Positions 34,545 to 43,902 are shown, counted from the stretch's first letter. The stretch is DNA of 64,000 nt from Paracoccaceae bacterium (GCA_009773375.1 WRPH01000001.1:184351-248350); one strand, 5' to 3'. Notes: generated by a model not told the origin, from the letters alone. Numbers and translations: made by a program.

Positions 34545-35414
34545 ATGTTTGGAATTGTCGGAATTGTGGTCATCCTGGTGATGGTGTTTGGTGGTTTCGT
34601 CATCCATGGCGGCAACCTGACGCCGATTTTCCACGCCCTGCCGTTCGAAATGATCATGATCGGCGGCGCGGCTGTCGGTGCCTTTCTGGTTTCGAACGAT
34701 CTGGCGGCGGTGAAACATACCGCCAAAGACGTCGGCAAGGTGTTCAAGGGGCCGAAATGGAAGCCTGCCGATTACCGTGATCTGTTGTGCTTGCTGTTCG
34801 AGTTGATCCGGATCGCAAGATCAAATCCGGTTGGTCTGGAAGAACATATTGAAAATCCGCATGAATCTTCGATCTTTGGCAAGTATCCGAAAATCCAGCA
34901 CGATCATGAAACCGTCGAACTGATCGCCGATACATTCCGGGCGGCTTCGATGAACTACGATGACCCGCATCAGGTTGAAGAGGTGCTGGACAAGCGGGTT
35001 GAGGCCGCTTTGGCACATGCCATGCACTCCAGTCACGCGCTGCAGTCGATGGCGGATGCGCTGCCCGCGCTCGGCATTGTCGCCGCCGTTCTGGGGGTGA
35101 TCAAGACCATGGGCTCCTTGGATCAGCCGCCCGAAATTCTGGGCCAAATGATCGGTTCGGCACTGGTGGGGACCTTTCTGGGGGTCTTTCTGGCCTATGG
35201 CCTAATGGGGCCTTTCGCTGCCCGCGTGAAGACCGTAGTCGAAGATGACGGTCATTTCTATCAGCTTGTCCGCGAAGTTCTGGTGGCGAACCTGCACCGC
35301 CACGCCCCCAACATCTGCATCGAGGTGGGGCGGCAGAACACCCCGCACCACGTCCGCCCCAGCTTTGCCGCCGTCGAGGAATCGCTGCGCGCTTTGAAGC
35401 AGGAGGCTGCATGA
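34545..35414 (+). CDS. motA: Flagellar motor stator protein MotA
   Basis: A 289-residue stator subunit with four membrane segments. The N-terminus MFGIVGIVVILVMVFGGFVI and the proton-channel helices with LPALGIVAAVLGVIKTMGSL and IGSALVGTFLGVFLAYGLMG are typical; the cytoplasmic loop has charged residues used for rotor contact. It forms the proton channel with MotB, whose gene lies about 10 kb upstream. It overlaps the next gene by 4 bases, linking stator and the unknown 712-residue protein at translation. Confidence 0.95.
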   Translation: MFGIVGIVVILVMVFGGFVIHGGNLTPIFHALPFEMIMIGGAAVGAFLVSNDLAAVKHTAKDVGKVFKGPKWKPADYRDLLCLLFELIRIARSNPVGLEEHIENPHESSIFGKYPKIQHDHETVELIADTFRAASMNYDDPHQVEEVLDKRVEAALAHAMHSSHALQSMADALPALGIVAAVLGVIKTMGSLDQPPEILGQMIGSALVGTFLGVFLAYGLMGPFAARVKTVVEDDGHFYQLVREVLVANLHRHAPNICIEVGRQNTPHHVRPSFAAVEESLRALKQEAA

Positions 35415-37549
35415 TCCGGATGGCCGTTGTCCTTTGGGTATTGCTGGCCGGGCACCTGGTTGCCGCACCAGTGCTGGTCAAGACTGGCGAGCATGACGGC
35501 TTCACCCGGCTGGTGATGGAATTCCCGACATCTGTTGAATGGCAGATGGGGCGCAGTGCCGATGGCTATGAACTGCGTGTCACCGGCCAGCCTGCCAATT
35601 ATGATCTGTCTGAGGCCTTCAAGTTGATCGGGAAAAGCCGGCTGGCCGCGATCTGGGTCGACGCACAAACCGCCGGGCTGCGAATCGGTATTGCCTGCGG
35701 CTGTCACGCGATGCCGTTTGAATTTCGCCCCGGCATCGTGGTGATTGATTTGCGCGATGGTCCGCCGCCAAATGGCTCGTCCTTCGAGCAGCCGCTTTAT
35801 CCTGAAACACCAGACAACAAGGCAGTGGCCGAAGGTGGATATGATTGGCAAAAACAGGCGCTTGCAGAATTACGCGGAGAAGGTGCCGCAAATACCCCAA
35901 AAGACAGGCTCGCATCGCTTCCGTCCAGCGATCCCGCTCTGCAAAGCCTACGCGAATCACTGCTGCATCAACTTGGTCGCGGCGCATCACAGGGCATAGT
36001 AGACATCGGGCATCCCTCGCCCCCGCAGCCTCTACCGCCGCAAGAGTTCGCATCGGCGCGGGTAAGCTTGGGCGAACTTCCCGGCGTTTCCGTCACGAAC
36101 GGCCTATCTCGCCACACGGGCCTTGCCGCAGATGGCCAGACCTGCATCGCGGGTGATCAACTGGATCTTACAAGCTGGGGTGATGAACGGCCCGTGCATC
36201 ATCAAATGGCCGAGGCCATGGCCGGTCTTGTCGGCGAGTTTGACCAACCCAACGCCGAAGCCTTGCGCAAGGCCATCCGTTTCCATCTGTTCATCGGCTT
36301 TGGCATTGAAGCGCGGCAACTCATGCGCGCCTTCCCGGTAACAGACTCCGAAGCTGCTTTGTGGACCAGCCTTGCCAGACTTGTCGATGCCGAGCCTGAC
36401 CCTTCATCGGCCTTCATAGGACAGGCGGCATGTGACACTCCGGCGGCGCTTTGGGCTTTACTGGCAGATCCTGCCTTGCAAGCAGGTGCCAAAATCAACG
36501 CGGATGCGGCATATCTGGCATTTTCCGCCCTGCCAATCGCCCTGCGCCGCCATCTTGGTCCGGCATTGGCAGACCGTTTTCTCGCTGTGGGTGACCGGGC
36601 TTCGGCCGCCAAAGTGCGCGACGCAATCTTGCGTGCGCCGGGGATGGCTGGCCCACGGGTGGACCTGATGCAGGCGCAGTTGGATATGACCAACGCGGAC
36701 CCCGCCGCCGCAGAATCCAGATTGAACACTTTGGTAACTGACTCTGGCCCCGAAACACCTTCAGCGCTGGTTGGATTGGCAACCGCGCGCGTGGCCCAGG
36801 CTCTGCCTGTCACGCCTGATTTGGTCACAGCGCTTGAGGCTGTCCTGCGCGAGAGGGCCGGCACGGAAAATGAAGCCGAAACCCGCCACGCCTTGTTGTT
36901 GGCGCGGGCCGCTTCAGGAGATTTTGACACGGCGTTCGAATCTTTGCCCGATGCCCGCGACGCCGAGCCACAGCTTTGGCGCCTGCTGTCGAAACTCGGA
37001 CAGGATGATGCAATTCTGCGGCATGCCGTATTGGCGACCGATGCTCTGCAACCACGCGCGCCGTCAGACACAGCAGCCAATCTGGCACAAAGACTGCTCG
37101 ACTTGGGTCTGGCGGAAAATGCGCTGCGCTGGCTGCCAGATGCTTCTGCTGCCGACCCGTTGATGCTGGCACAGATCCATTTGCAGCGCCGCGATGGTCG
37201 CAGCGCATTGGCGGCGCTGACGGGCCTTGATACGCCGGAGGCGTTGGCGCTGCGTGCGCAAGCGATGCAGCAACTCGGCGACGAAGCCGCTGCCGCACGA
37301 CTCTATGCCAAAGCCGGAGATTCCACCGCCGAACTGAATGCCGTGCACCGGGCGCAAGATTGGGCTGATCTTGGCCAACGCGGTGCCGAGCCATGGAAAT
37401 CCGCTGCGGCAGCGGTTGCGGCCCCGAAGGCACCCGCACCAGACGCCAAGGCAGAAGGGCCACTCGCGCAAGGGCACGAGCTTGTTGCAGCCGCCGCAGA
37501 AACCCGTGCCGCCGTAGCAGCCTTGCTGAACTCCGTGGCTGCACCCTGA
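35411..37549 (+). CDS. Large secreted helical-repeat protein of the flagellar cluster (712 aa)
   Basis: A 712-residue protein I cannot place in a named family. It has a Sec signal (MIRMAVVLWVLLAGHLVAA). Residues about 25-115 look beta-rich and AMIN-like (DGFTRLVMEFPTSVEWQ to GIVVIDLRDG). A Pro-rich linker is followed from about 250 by many Ala/Leu-rich helical hairpins resembling TPR or SEL1-like repeats (ALRAQAMQQLGDEAAAARLY). It is probably periplasmic. Its start overlaps motA and a MotE-like chaperone gene is just upstream, so a MotC-like role holding or gating the stator is a reasonable inference, but there is no clear sequence match to MotC. Confidence 0.75.
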   Translation: MIRMAVVLWVLLAGHLVAAPVLVKTGEHDGFTRLVMEFPTSVEWQMGRSADGYELRVTGQPANYDLSEAFKLIGKSRLAAIWVDAQTAGLRIGIACGCHAMPFEFRPGIVVIDLRDGPPPNGSSFEQPLYPETPDNKAVAEGGYDWQKQALAELRGEGAANTPKDRLASLPSSDPALQSLRESLLHQLGRGASQGIVDIGHPSPPQPLPPQEFASARVSLGELPGVSVTNGLSRHTGLAADGQTCIAGDQLDLTSWGDERPVHHQMAEAMAGLVGEFDQPNAEALRKAIRFHLFIGFGIEARQLMRAFPVTDSEAALWTSLARLVDAEPDPSSAFIGQAACDTPAALWALLADPALQAGAKINADAAYLAFSALPIALRRHLGPALADRFLAVGDRASAAKVRDAILRAPGMAGPRVDLMQAQLDMTNADPAAAESRLNTLVTDSGPETPSALVGLATARVAQALPVTPDLVTALEAVLRERAGTENEAETRHALLLARAASGDFDTAFESLPDARDAEPQLWRLLSKLGQDDAILRHAVLATDALQPRAPSDTAANLAQRLLDLGLAENALRWLPDASAADPLMLAQIHLQRRDGRSALAALTGLDTPEALALRAQAMQQLGDEAAAARLYAKAGDSTAELNAVHRAQDWADLGQRGAEPWKSAAAAVAAPKAPAPDAKAEGPLAQGHELVAAAAETRAAVAALLNSVAAP

Positions 37550-37648
37550 ACAACAAAAATGCAGCCTGGTTACGCTTTGGAAAGACTCTGCCTTTAGGCT
37601 GAACGCCAAGACCTCGCGCAGAATGCGTCGAAGACCGGGGGAAAACCC

Positions 37649-38356
37649 ATGAAATATGCCGCCCTAAGCCCTATCGCGCCGCTCATCGCAGCGGCATTTT
37701 GCTCGCCTCAGGTGCAGGCAAGCGCAGTCACTGCGTCTGAAATCTGCGACCTTGCCGCGCAAGAGGCCGCGCAAGACAGCAACGTGCCCCTTGAGTTGCT
37801 GATGGCGATTTCGCGTGTTGAAACCGGCCGCACACTGGATGGCGATCTGCACCCGTGGCCTTGGGCGATCAATCAGGGCGGCCAAGGCCATTGGTTTGAC
37901 GATGCCGATCAAGCGATCGCCTTTGCCAGCGAACAGCTTGCGCAGGGGCAAGAGAATTTTGATGTCGGCTGCTTTCAGATCAATCTGCGGTGGCATGGTG
38001 AAAATTTTGCGTCAATTGATGACGCTTTCGACCCGCGCCACAATGCAGCCTATGCCGCAAGGTTCCTGACAGCCCTGTTCCAATCCGAAGGCGGTTGGCC
38101 GGAAGCGGTGGCCGCCTACCATTCCCGCACACCCGACGAGGCAGTTTCCTATCTCGCCAAGGTCGAAGCGGCACTGACCGAACTGCGGGCAATGGGTACG
38201 GTCCTGCCTGCGCCCGACGATCTGATCGCGATGGCAGAGCCTGACATGCCACACGTCAACCGCTTTCCGCTGCTGCAATCCGGCAGGCGGGGGGCCGGCG
38301 CGTCGCTGGTTCCGATAACCGATGGCGGGATACCTCTGTTTATGGCGGCACCGTGA
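37649..38356 (+). CDS. Lytic transglycosylase-like (SLT domain) flagellar muramidase
   Basis: A 235-residue secreted protein. A signal peptide (to about residue 25) is followed by an SLT fold with the catalytic glutamate E58 in LMAISRVETGRTLDG and the downstream DVGCFQINLRWHGENF and AYHSR motifs. It should cut peptidoglycan in the periplasm to let the rod through; many alphaproteobacteria use a separate SltF for this because their FlgJ lacks the muramidase domain. It ends one base before flhA, within the flagellar operon, which supports a flagellar role rather than general wall turnover. Confidence 0.88.
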   Translation: MKYAALSPIAPLIAAAFCSPQVQASAVTASEICDLAAQEAAQDSNVPLELLMAISRVETGRTLDGDLHPWPWAINQGGQGHWFDDADQAIAFASEQLAQGQENFDVGCFQINLRWHGENFASIDDAFDPRHNAAYAARFLTALFQSEGGWPEAVAAYHSRTPDEAVSYLAKVEAALTELRAMGTVLPAPDDLIAMAEPDMPHVNRFPLLQSGRRGAGASLVPITDGGIPLFMAAP

Positions 38357-38357
38357 C

Positions 38358-40436
38358 ATGCCAAAATTCCAACTGACCGCCGCATCGCTTTATCAACCCA
38401 CCATCCTGCTGGCCCTCGCTCTGATGGCCGTCATCATGATGATGGTCCTGCCAATGCCTGCCTGGGTGCTGGATCTTGGTCTGGCATTGTCTTTCGCGCT
38501 GGCAATCCTGATGCTGACCGTTGCGCTGTTCATCGAGCGCCCGCTGGATTTCTCGGCGTTTCCGACAATCCTTTTGGCGTCCCTGATGTTGCGGCTGTCG
38601 CTGAATATCTCATCCACCAAGCTGATCATAGGCCAGGGTCACACCGGCACCGATGCGGCCGGCCATGTGATTGAAGGCTTTGCCGAATTCATCATGGGCG
38701 GTAACCTGCTGCTTGGGTTGGTGATTTTCTGCGTTTTGCTGATCGTCAATTTTGTGGTGATCACCAAAGGGGCCGGTCGGATGGCCGAGGTTGGCGCGCG
38801 CTTTGCCCTCGATGGGATGCCCGGCAAGCAGCTGGCAATCGACGCCGATATGGCTGCTGGCGCGATTGACCATGCTGAAGCAAAGCGTCGGCGTGAAGTG
38901 GAATTAGCCGAAACGACGTTTTTCGGATCCCTCGACGGTGCCTCGAAATTCGTCAAGGGCGATGCGGTTGCCGGGCTTCTGATCACCGGACTCAATATCG
39001 TCATGGGGCTGGTGATGGGCACTGTCATGCATGGCATGCCAATTGGACAAGCTTTTGAAACTTATGCAATTTTGACGATTGGCGACGGATTGGTCAGCCA
39101 GATTCCTGCCGTGGTCATCTCGGTCGCAGCGGCGCTGCTGCTGTCGCGGGGTGGTGCGAAGGGTGCGGCGGATGTGTCGTTCTTTGCACAGCTGAGCCGC
39201 TATCCCGGCGCTTTGGGAACCGTTGCCGTCCTGATGGGTTTGTTTGCTCTGGTTCCAGGAATGCCCTTCGTTCCGTTCATGGCAGGGGCAACACTTATGG
39301 GTTGGGGGTCTTGGCACATGGCGCGCAAAGCCCGGATTGCGGCCATCGAACCAGAAGCGGAGATCGAACCGCCAAAACGCAAACCGATGGGGGATGTGCT
39401 TGATTTTGACGAAATTCATATCGAATTTGCCCCCAATCTGGTCGGCATGGTGCTGGATCCTGCAACTGGTCTCGACGTGCGGATTTCCAACATGCGCACC
39501 CACGTCGCCTCGGCTTTCGGCCTGATCCTGCCAGAGATGCGGTTGACCGATGAGGCCGGGCTTGCGCCGGGCACTTACCGCATCCGCCTGCAAGGGGTAG
39601 AGCGCGTTCATGACCGTCTGGTTCCCGATCGTGTTCTTGTCCTGCTGGCGGATGGGGTGGACGCGCCGGAGGGGCAAGACGTGCGCGAACCCGTCTACGG
39701 CGCCCCCGCGCGCTGGATCAGGCCGGACCATCAGGAAGATGCCGCGCTTGCAGGCCTGACCGTCGTGTCGCCTGCCGAGGTTCTGGCAACGCATCTGCTG
39801 GAGGTGATCCGAGGCAATCTGGCCCGGCTGCTGTCGCTGCGGGGTCTGCGCAAGCTGTTGGATGAATTCGCAAATCTTTCCGACCCGACGCGGGCGGAAG
39901 CCAATCGGCGGCTGTTGGATGAACTTGTGCCAGACAAGGTGCCGATCGACATGTTGTTGACGGTGTTGCGGCTTTTGCTGGAAGAACGGGTTTCCATCCG
40001 CAACCTGCCGCTGATCCTGGAGGCTATCTCGGAGGCTCGCAGCCTGGGCGCGCCGGAAGCGATTTGTGAACATGTGCGACAGCGGTTGGGGTTCCAGCTG
40101 GTGGCCGAGTTGAAGCGCGAAGATGGCACTATTGCCCTGATTCAACTCGCCCCGGATTGGGAGAAAACATTCACGACTTATCAGATCGAAGGTGAGCGAG
40201 GACTGCGTGACGTCGCGCTGCCGCCCGACCAGTTCAGCCGTCTGGCCAATGCGATTGCCGAACGGCTGAACCGCGCCGCCGAGACTGGAGTCTATCCGGC
40301 GCTGGTCACTTCGACGCTGCGGCGGCGGTTCTTGCGCACGGTTCTGGGTGCAAAAGGCTTAGTGGCCCCCGTGCTGTCTTACGAGGAAATCGGGATGGAG
40401 GCGCGGCCTGCGATGGTCGGGGTGGTGCCGCCATGA
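38358..40436 (+). CDS. flhA: Flagellar export gate protein FlhA
   Basis: A 692-residue export protein. About eight membrane segments occupy residues 10-320, with the conserved FIMGGNLLLGLVIFCVLLIV region and the FHIPEP-type loop VITKGAGRMAEVGARFALDG (then MPGKQLAIDADM). The C-terminal cytoplasmic platform (about 345-690) contains EVLATHLLEVIRGNLARLLS and DELVPDKVPIDMLLTVLRLL. The ATG at 38358 is chosen next to the slt stop. FlhA recruits export substrates and chaperones. fliR follows with a 4-base overlap. Confidence 0.97.
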   Translation: MPKFQLTAASLYQPTILLALALMAVIMMMVLPMPAWVLDLGLALSFALAILMLTVALFIERPLDFSAFPTILLASLMLRLSLNISSTKLIIGQGHTGTDAAGHVIEGFAEFIMGGNLLLGLVIFCVLLIVNFVVITKGAGRMAEVGARFALDGMPGKQLAIDADMAAGAIDHAEAKRRREVELAETTFFGSLDGASKFVKGDAVAGLLITGLNIVMGLVMGTVMHGMPIGQAFETYAILTIGDGLVSQIPAVVISVAAALLLSRGGAKGAADVSFFAQLSRYPGALGTVAVLMGLFALVPGMPFVPFMAGATLMGWGSWHMARKARIAAIEPEAEIEPPKRKPMGDVLDFDEIHIEFAPNLVGMVLDPATGLDVRISNMRTHVASAFGLILPEMRLTDEAGLAPGTYRIRLQGVERVHDRLVPDRVLVLLADGVDAPEGQDVREPVYGAPARWIRPDHQEDAALAGLTVVSPAEVLATHLLEVIRGNLARLLSLRGLRKLLDEFANLSDPTRAEANRRLLDELVPDKVPIDMLLTVLRLLLEERVSIRNLPLILEAISEARSLGAPEAICEHVRQRLGFQLVAELKREDGTIALIQLAPDWEKTFTTYQIEGERGLRDVALPPDQFSRLANAIAERLNRAAETGVYPALVTSTLRRRFLRTVLGAKGLVAPVLSYEEIGMEARPAMVGVVPP

Positions 40437-41209
40437 CAGATTTGCTTGCGCAGTTGACCGAACTGACCGGCATCGCTTCGGGGATGCTCTGGCTGGGGTT
40501 GGTGGTGTTCATGCGGGTGGGGGCGACGGTATCGCTGATCCCGGCCTTTGGCGAACAATCGGTGCCGCAACGGGTGCGGCTCATATTGGCGCTAGCCTTC
40601 ACGGCGGTTGTTGCGCCTGCGGTGCAGGACGTGCCAAGCTTGGAACAGGCAGGCATTCTTCCGCTTCTGGCCGAAACGGTGATCGGTCTGCTGCTGGGGA
40701 TGGGCCTGCGGCTGTTCATCCTCGCGTTGCAAACCGCTGGCGCAATGGCGGCACAGGCCACGACTCTTTCACAGATGTTCGGCGATGCCGGGCCAGAGCC
40801 ACAGCCCGCAATCGGTAATCTTCTGGTCATGGCGGGGCTGGCAGTTGCGGTGGCGGCGGGGCTGCATGTACGAGCGGCGGAAATGCTGATCCTGTCGTAT
40901 CAGATGCTGCCCGTCGGCCAATTTCCGGGTGCCGAGGATGTGGCGCAATGGGGGCTGGGGCAAATCTCGCATGCCTTCGCGCTGGCATTTTCGCTTGCCG
41001 CACCGTTCACCATTGCAGCGCTGCTTTACAACGTGGCGTTAGGGGTGATCAACCGCGCGATGCCCGCCCTGATGGTATCGTTCATCGGTGCCCCCGCGCT
41101 GACCTGGGGCGGGTTGGTGTTGATGGTGGTGGTCGTACCGCCGATGCTGATGCTGTGGTCGCAGGCTTTGCAGGGCTTTCTTGACGCGCCATTTCAGGCC
41201 CTGCGATGA
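40433..41209 (+). CDS. fliR: Flagellar export gate protein FliR
   Basis: A 258-residue membrane protein with about six segments. Conserved FliR segments are visible: FMRVGATVSLIPAFGEQSVP near the start, GLLLGMGLRLFILALQTAGA in the middle, and ALLYNVALGVINRAMPALMV with PALTWGGLVLMVVVVPPML at the end. It caps the FliP/FliQ channel of the export gate. It overlaps flhA and flhB by 4 bases at each end, as usual for these three genes. Confidence 0.95.
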   Translation: MTDLLAQLTELTGIASGMLWLGLVVFMRVGATVSLIPAFGEQSVPQRVRLILALAFTAVVAPAVQDVPSLEQAGILPLLAETVIGLLLGMGLRLFILALQTAGAMAAQATTLSQMFGDAGPEPQPAIGNLLVMAGLAVAVAAGLHVRAAEMLILSYQMLPVGQFPGAEDVAQWGLGQISHAFALAFSLAAPFTIAALLYNVALGVINRAMPALMVSFIGAPALTWGGLVLMVVVVPPMLMLWSQALQGFLDAPFQALR

Positions 41210-42288
41210 GCGAGGAGGACGACGACGACAAGCAACACGAGCCATCGCAAAAGCGGCTGGACGACGCGCGTAGACGCGGCGAGATCCCGAAATCCACCGA
41301 CCTCACCACCGCGGCGGCCTATGCCGGGATGCTTCTGGTCGGGCTGTTAGGCGGCGTCGGGTTGTTGCAGCAATTCGGGCAGGCCGCGATGGTGCTGCTG
41401 GATCAGTCTGACCGGCTTGCGCCTTTGCTGATGCAGCGCGCCCCGGCTCCGGTCGCGGGAATGGCGTTCGGGTTTGGCAAGGTAGTGGCGCCTTTGTTCA
41501 TTTTCCCGATGCTGGCCGTGGTGCTGGCGTTGATTGCGCAACGTGCGATCGTCTTTGCGCCGGAAAAACTGGTGTTCAAAGCCTCGCGCGTGTCGCCCTT
41601 GGCCACCGCAAAGCAGAAGTTTGGCCGCGAGGGTTTGTTTGAATTCGGCAAAAGCTTTGCAAAGCTGATTGTGGTGGCGTTGATCCTTGGCCGTCATCTG
41701 ACCAGCAACGCCGATCAGATCACGGCCAGCCTCGCGCTTGCTCCGGCGCAGGGGGTGGCGTTGATGCTGAACCTGCTGCTGGAGTTTCTGGCACTGGTGG
41801 TGATCACCGTCACAGTCTTTGGCGCGGTGGATTACCTGTGGCAGCGCGCGCAGCATATGCGGCGCAACCGGATGTCGCGCAAGGATCTGATGGACGAAAT
41901 GAAGGACAGTGAGGGCGACCCGCAGGCCAAGCAGCAGCGTCGCCAGCGCGGTCAGGAAATTGCAACCAATCGGATGCTGCAAGACGTGGCAAAGGCCGAT
42001 GTGGTGGTGGTGAACCCAACCCACTATGCCGTGGCGTTGAAGTGGAACCGCAAGGCGCGCGGCGCACCGATCTGTGTCGCGAAAGGGGTGGATGAGGTGG
42101 CGGCCCGTATCCGCGAAAAGGCTGCCGAGTCCGGCGTGCCGATCCATGCAGACCCGCCGACGGCGCGGGCAATCCACGCCTCGGTTGAGATTGGTCAGCA
42201 GATCAGGCCGGATCACTACAAGGCGGTTGCGGCCGCAATCCGCTTTGCCGAGGCGATGCGGAAACGCCGGAAGGTATTTGTCAAATGA
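41206..42288 (+). CDS. flhB: Flagellar export switch protein FlhB
   Basis: A 360-residue export protein. A short charged N-terminus (KRLDDARRRGEIPKSTDLTT) precedes four membrane helices; the cytoplasmic domain carries the self-cleavage motif NPTH at residues 270-273 (VVVVNPTHYAVALKW), after which FlhB splits to change substrate from hook to filament. ADPPTARAIHASVEIGQQI is also conserved. It overlaps fliR and the next small gene by 4 bases. Confidence 0.96.
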   Translation: MSEEDDDDKQHEPSQKRLDDARRRGEIPKSTDLTTAAAYAGMLLVGLLGGVGLLQQFGQAAMVLLDQSDRLAPLLMQRAPAPVAGMAFGFGKVVAPLFIFPMLAVVLALIAQRAIVFAPEKLVFKASRVSPLATAKQKFGREGLFEFGKSFAKLIVVALILGRHLTSNADQITASLALAPAQGVALMLNLLLEFLALVVITVTVFGAVDYLWQRAQHMRRNRMSRKDLMDEMKDSEGDPQAKQQRRQRGQEIATNRMLQDVAKADVVVVNPTHYAVALKWNRKARGAPICVAKGVDEVAARIREKAAESGVPIHADPPTARAIHASVEIGQQIRPDHYKAVAAAIRFAEAMRKRRKVFVK

Positions 42289-42632
42289 GCCAAAAACAGC
42301 AATTGGCCAAGCTGCAGAACATTGCCGGGCTGATGTTGGACAGCCGCCTTGCCGCGCTGCAGGCCGCAGCGCGGGCCAAGGCGGAAAGTGAAGCGCAACT
42401 GGCGGGATTGGCCGGTGCGGTGGCTGCGCCTGCCGATATTTCCGCCGTCGCGGCCGAAAAGGCGTCGCTGAATTATCAACGCTGGGCCGATGCGCGCCGG
42501 GCCGAGCTGAACCTTCTGCTGGCACGGCAAACCGTCGCGTGGATGGAGGCGCGAGATGCCGCCCGCGTTGCCTTTGGCAAGACCGAAGCGCTGGCGGGGG
42601 TGGCCAAAAAGCTTGCTGACCGCCCCCGCTAA
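42285..42632 (+). CDS. Small helical protein after flhB (115 aa, FliJ-like in shape)
   Basis: A 115-residue, Ala-rich protein predicted to be almost entirely helical (LAKLQNIAGLMLDSRLAALQ; DARRAELNLLLARQTVAWME). It has no membrane segment. Its start overlaps flhB, so it belongs to the flagellar operon. Size and helical-hairpin character resemble FliJ, the export chaperone/ATPase stalk, but there is no diagnostic motif and FliJ proteins are poorly conserved. It is best called a hypothetical flagellar protein. Confidence 0.75.
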   Translation: MSQKQQLAKLQNIAGLMLDSRLAALQAAARAKAESEAQLAGLAGAVAAPADISAVAAEKASLNYQRWADARRAELNLLLARQTVAWMEARDAARVAFGKTEALAGVAKKLADRPR

Positions 42633-42703
42633 GGCCGGACTACACTTCTACGGCATCAAACTCTGACTGGCCGGCAGCACAATCGGGGCGGTTGCTTTCA
42701 GGC

Positions 42704-43348
42704 TCAGATCATCAAGATTTCGCGCAAATCATTCATATTGCAGAATAACTCAGCCCCCGCCGCCTGCAAGGCTGGGTTGCCGTGTGGCGCATAACCCATG
42801 CAGCGCATTCCCGCCGCCTTGGCTGCCATCGCCCCGGTCGCGCTGTCTTCCACCACGACGCAAAGGTGTGGGTCCACCCCTAGGGCCTGGGCGGCATGCA
42901 GGTAAAGATCGGGCGCGGGCTTGGGCTTGCCCAGCGTGTGCGAGGAATAGATATGACCGTTGAAACGCGCGGTCAGGCCGGGATGCTGGCCCAAAGTGAC
43001 CTGCATTTTTCGCGCAGACCCGTTCGAGCCGATCGCGTAAGGGATCGCGCACGCATCCAAGGCATCAAGAACGGTCAGGATACCGGCGATCAGCGGCGTG
43101 TTTTGCGCCAGAAGATCATAGAGCCGGGCGTAAAAATCCTGCACCCAATCATCGGCCAGCGTCGCACCAAGCGCGCGGGCCTTGTCGAACACACCTTGAA
43201 CGGTTCCGCCCAGAAACAGCGCCTCCATTTCGGGCAAAGACAACGGCAAGCCATGACGGGCAAGGTCGCGGCCAAGCAGCGCAAAGGTCGGGCCTTCGCT
43301 GTCAACGACGACACCGTCGCAATCGAAAATCACGGCAGAAGGTATCAT
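42704..43348 (-). CDS. HAD superfamily hydrolase (phosphoglycolate phosphatase/beta-PGM-like)
   Basis: A 214-residue HAD hydrolase of subfamily I. Motif I is SAVIFDCDGVVVDSEGPTF with nucleophile D9 and acid D11; motif II is in AIGSNGSARKM and motifs III/IV in LGKPKPAPDLYLHAAQALG and VVEDSATGAMAAKAAGMRC. An alpha-helical C1 cap (about residues 18-80) is present. It removes phosphate from a small metabolite, perhaps a sugar phosphate or phosphoglycolate. Its start overlaps the rsmD stop, so it is co-transcribed with rsmD and the reductase. Confidence 0.9.
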   Translation of the reverse strand: MIPSAVIFDCDGVVVDSEGPTFALLGRDLARHGLPLSLPEMEALFLGGTVQGVFDKARALGATLADDWVQDFYARLYDLLAQNTPLIAGILTVLDALDACAIPYAIGSNGSARKMQVTLGQHPGLTARFNGHIYSSHTLGKPKPAPDLYLHAAQALGVDPHLCVVVEDSATGAMAAKAAGMRCMGYAPHGNPALQAAGAELFCNMNDLREILMI

Positions 43349-43902
43349 GCGGGGGCTTTCAAAATAGTGACCAACGTGTCGCCGTATTTACGTTGATCCA
43401 GTTGCTCAAAGCCCGGCGGGGCATGTGGCGGGGTGCTCTCTTCCCAGATCACCAGCGCTTCTGGTGCAAGCCATGCGGTCAGCGCCGCCAAGGCCGCCTC
43501 GCCCAGCGCCTTGCCATAGGGCGGGTCTAGGAAGACCAGATCAAACGCCGCGCCGGGATTTGCGCCCGGTTTTGTCGCATCGCGTTTCAGAATTTCACAC
43601 CGGCTTTCGGCACGCATCAGCCCGATATTGCGCCGCAACAACGCTGTCGCCGCCGCGCCGTTTTCCAGAAAAGTTGCCGTTTCAGCGCCGCGCGACAGCG
43701 CCTCCAGCCCCAAGGCACCAGTGCCTGCAAACACGTCCAGCACGCGCGCGCCGGCAACCGGATTGCCATAGCCGCCATTGATCAGCAGGTTGAAAATCGC
43801 CTCACGCACACGGTCTGACGTGGGGCGCAGATGCGCTTTCGCGTCCCCCTCGCCCACCTGAGTCAGATGCAGCCCGCGCGAGGTGCCGCCGATAATCCTC
43901 AT
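43345..43902 (-). CDS. rsmD: 16S rRNA (guanine(966)-N(2))-methyltransferase RsmD
   Basis: A 185-residue RNA methyltransferase. MRIIGGTSRG is the classic RsmD N-terminus; LRPTSDRVREAIFNLL follows. The SAM-binding loop is VLDVFAGTGALGLEALSRG (about residues 54-72) and the catalytic motif DPPY is at 126-129 (LVFLDPPYGKAL). It methylates G966 of 16S rRNA during 30S assembly. It overlaps both neighbours by 4 bases. Confidence 0.96.
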   Translation of the reverse strand: MRIIGGTSRGLHLTQVGEGDAKAHLRPTSDRVREAIFNLLINGGYGNPVAGARVLDVFAGTGALGLEALSRGAETATFLENGAAATALLRRNIGLMRAESRCEILKRDATKPGANPGAAFDLVFLDPPYGKALGEAALAALTAWLAPEALVIWEESTPPHAPPGFEQLDQRKYGDTLVTILKAPA

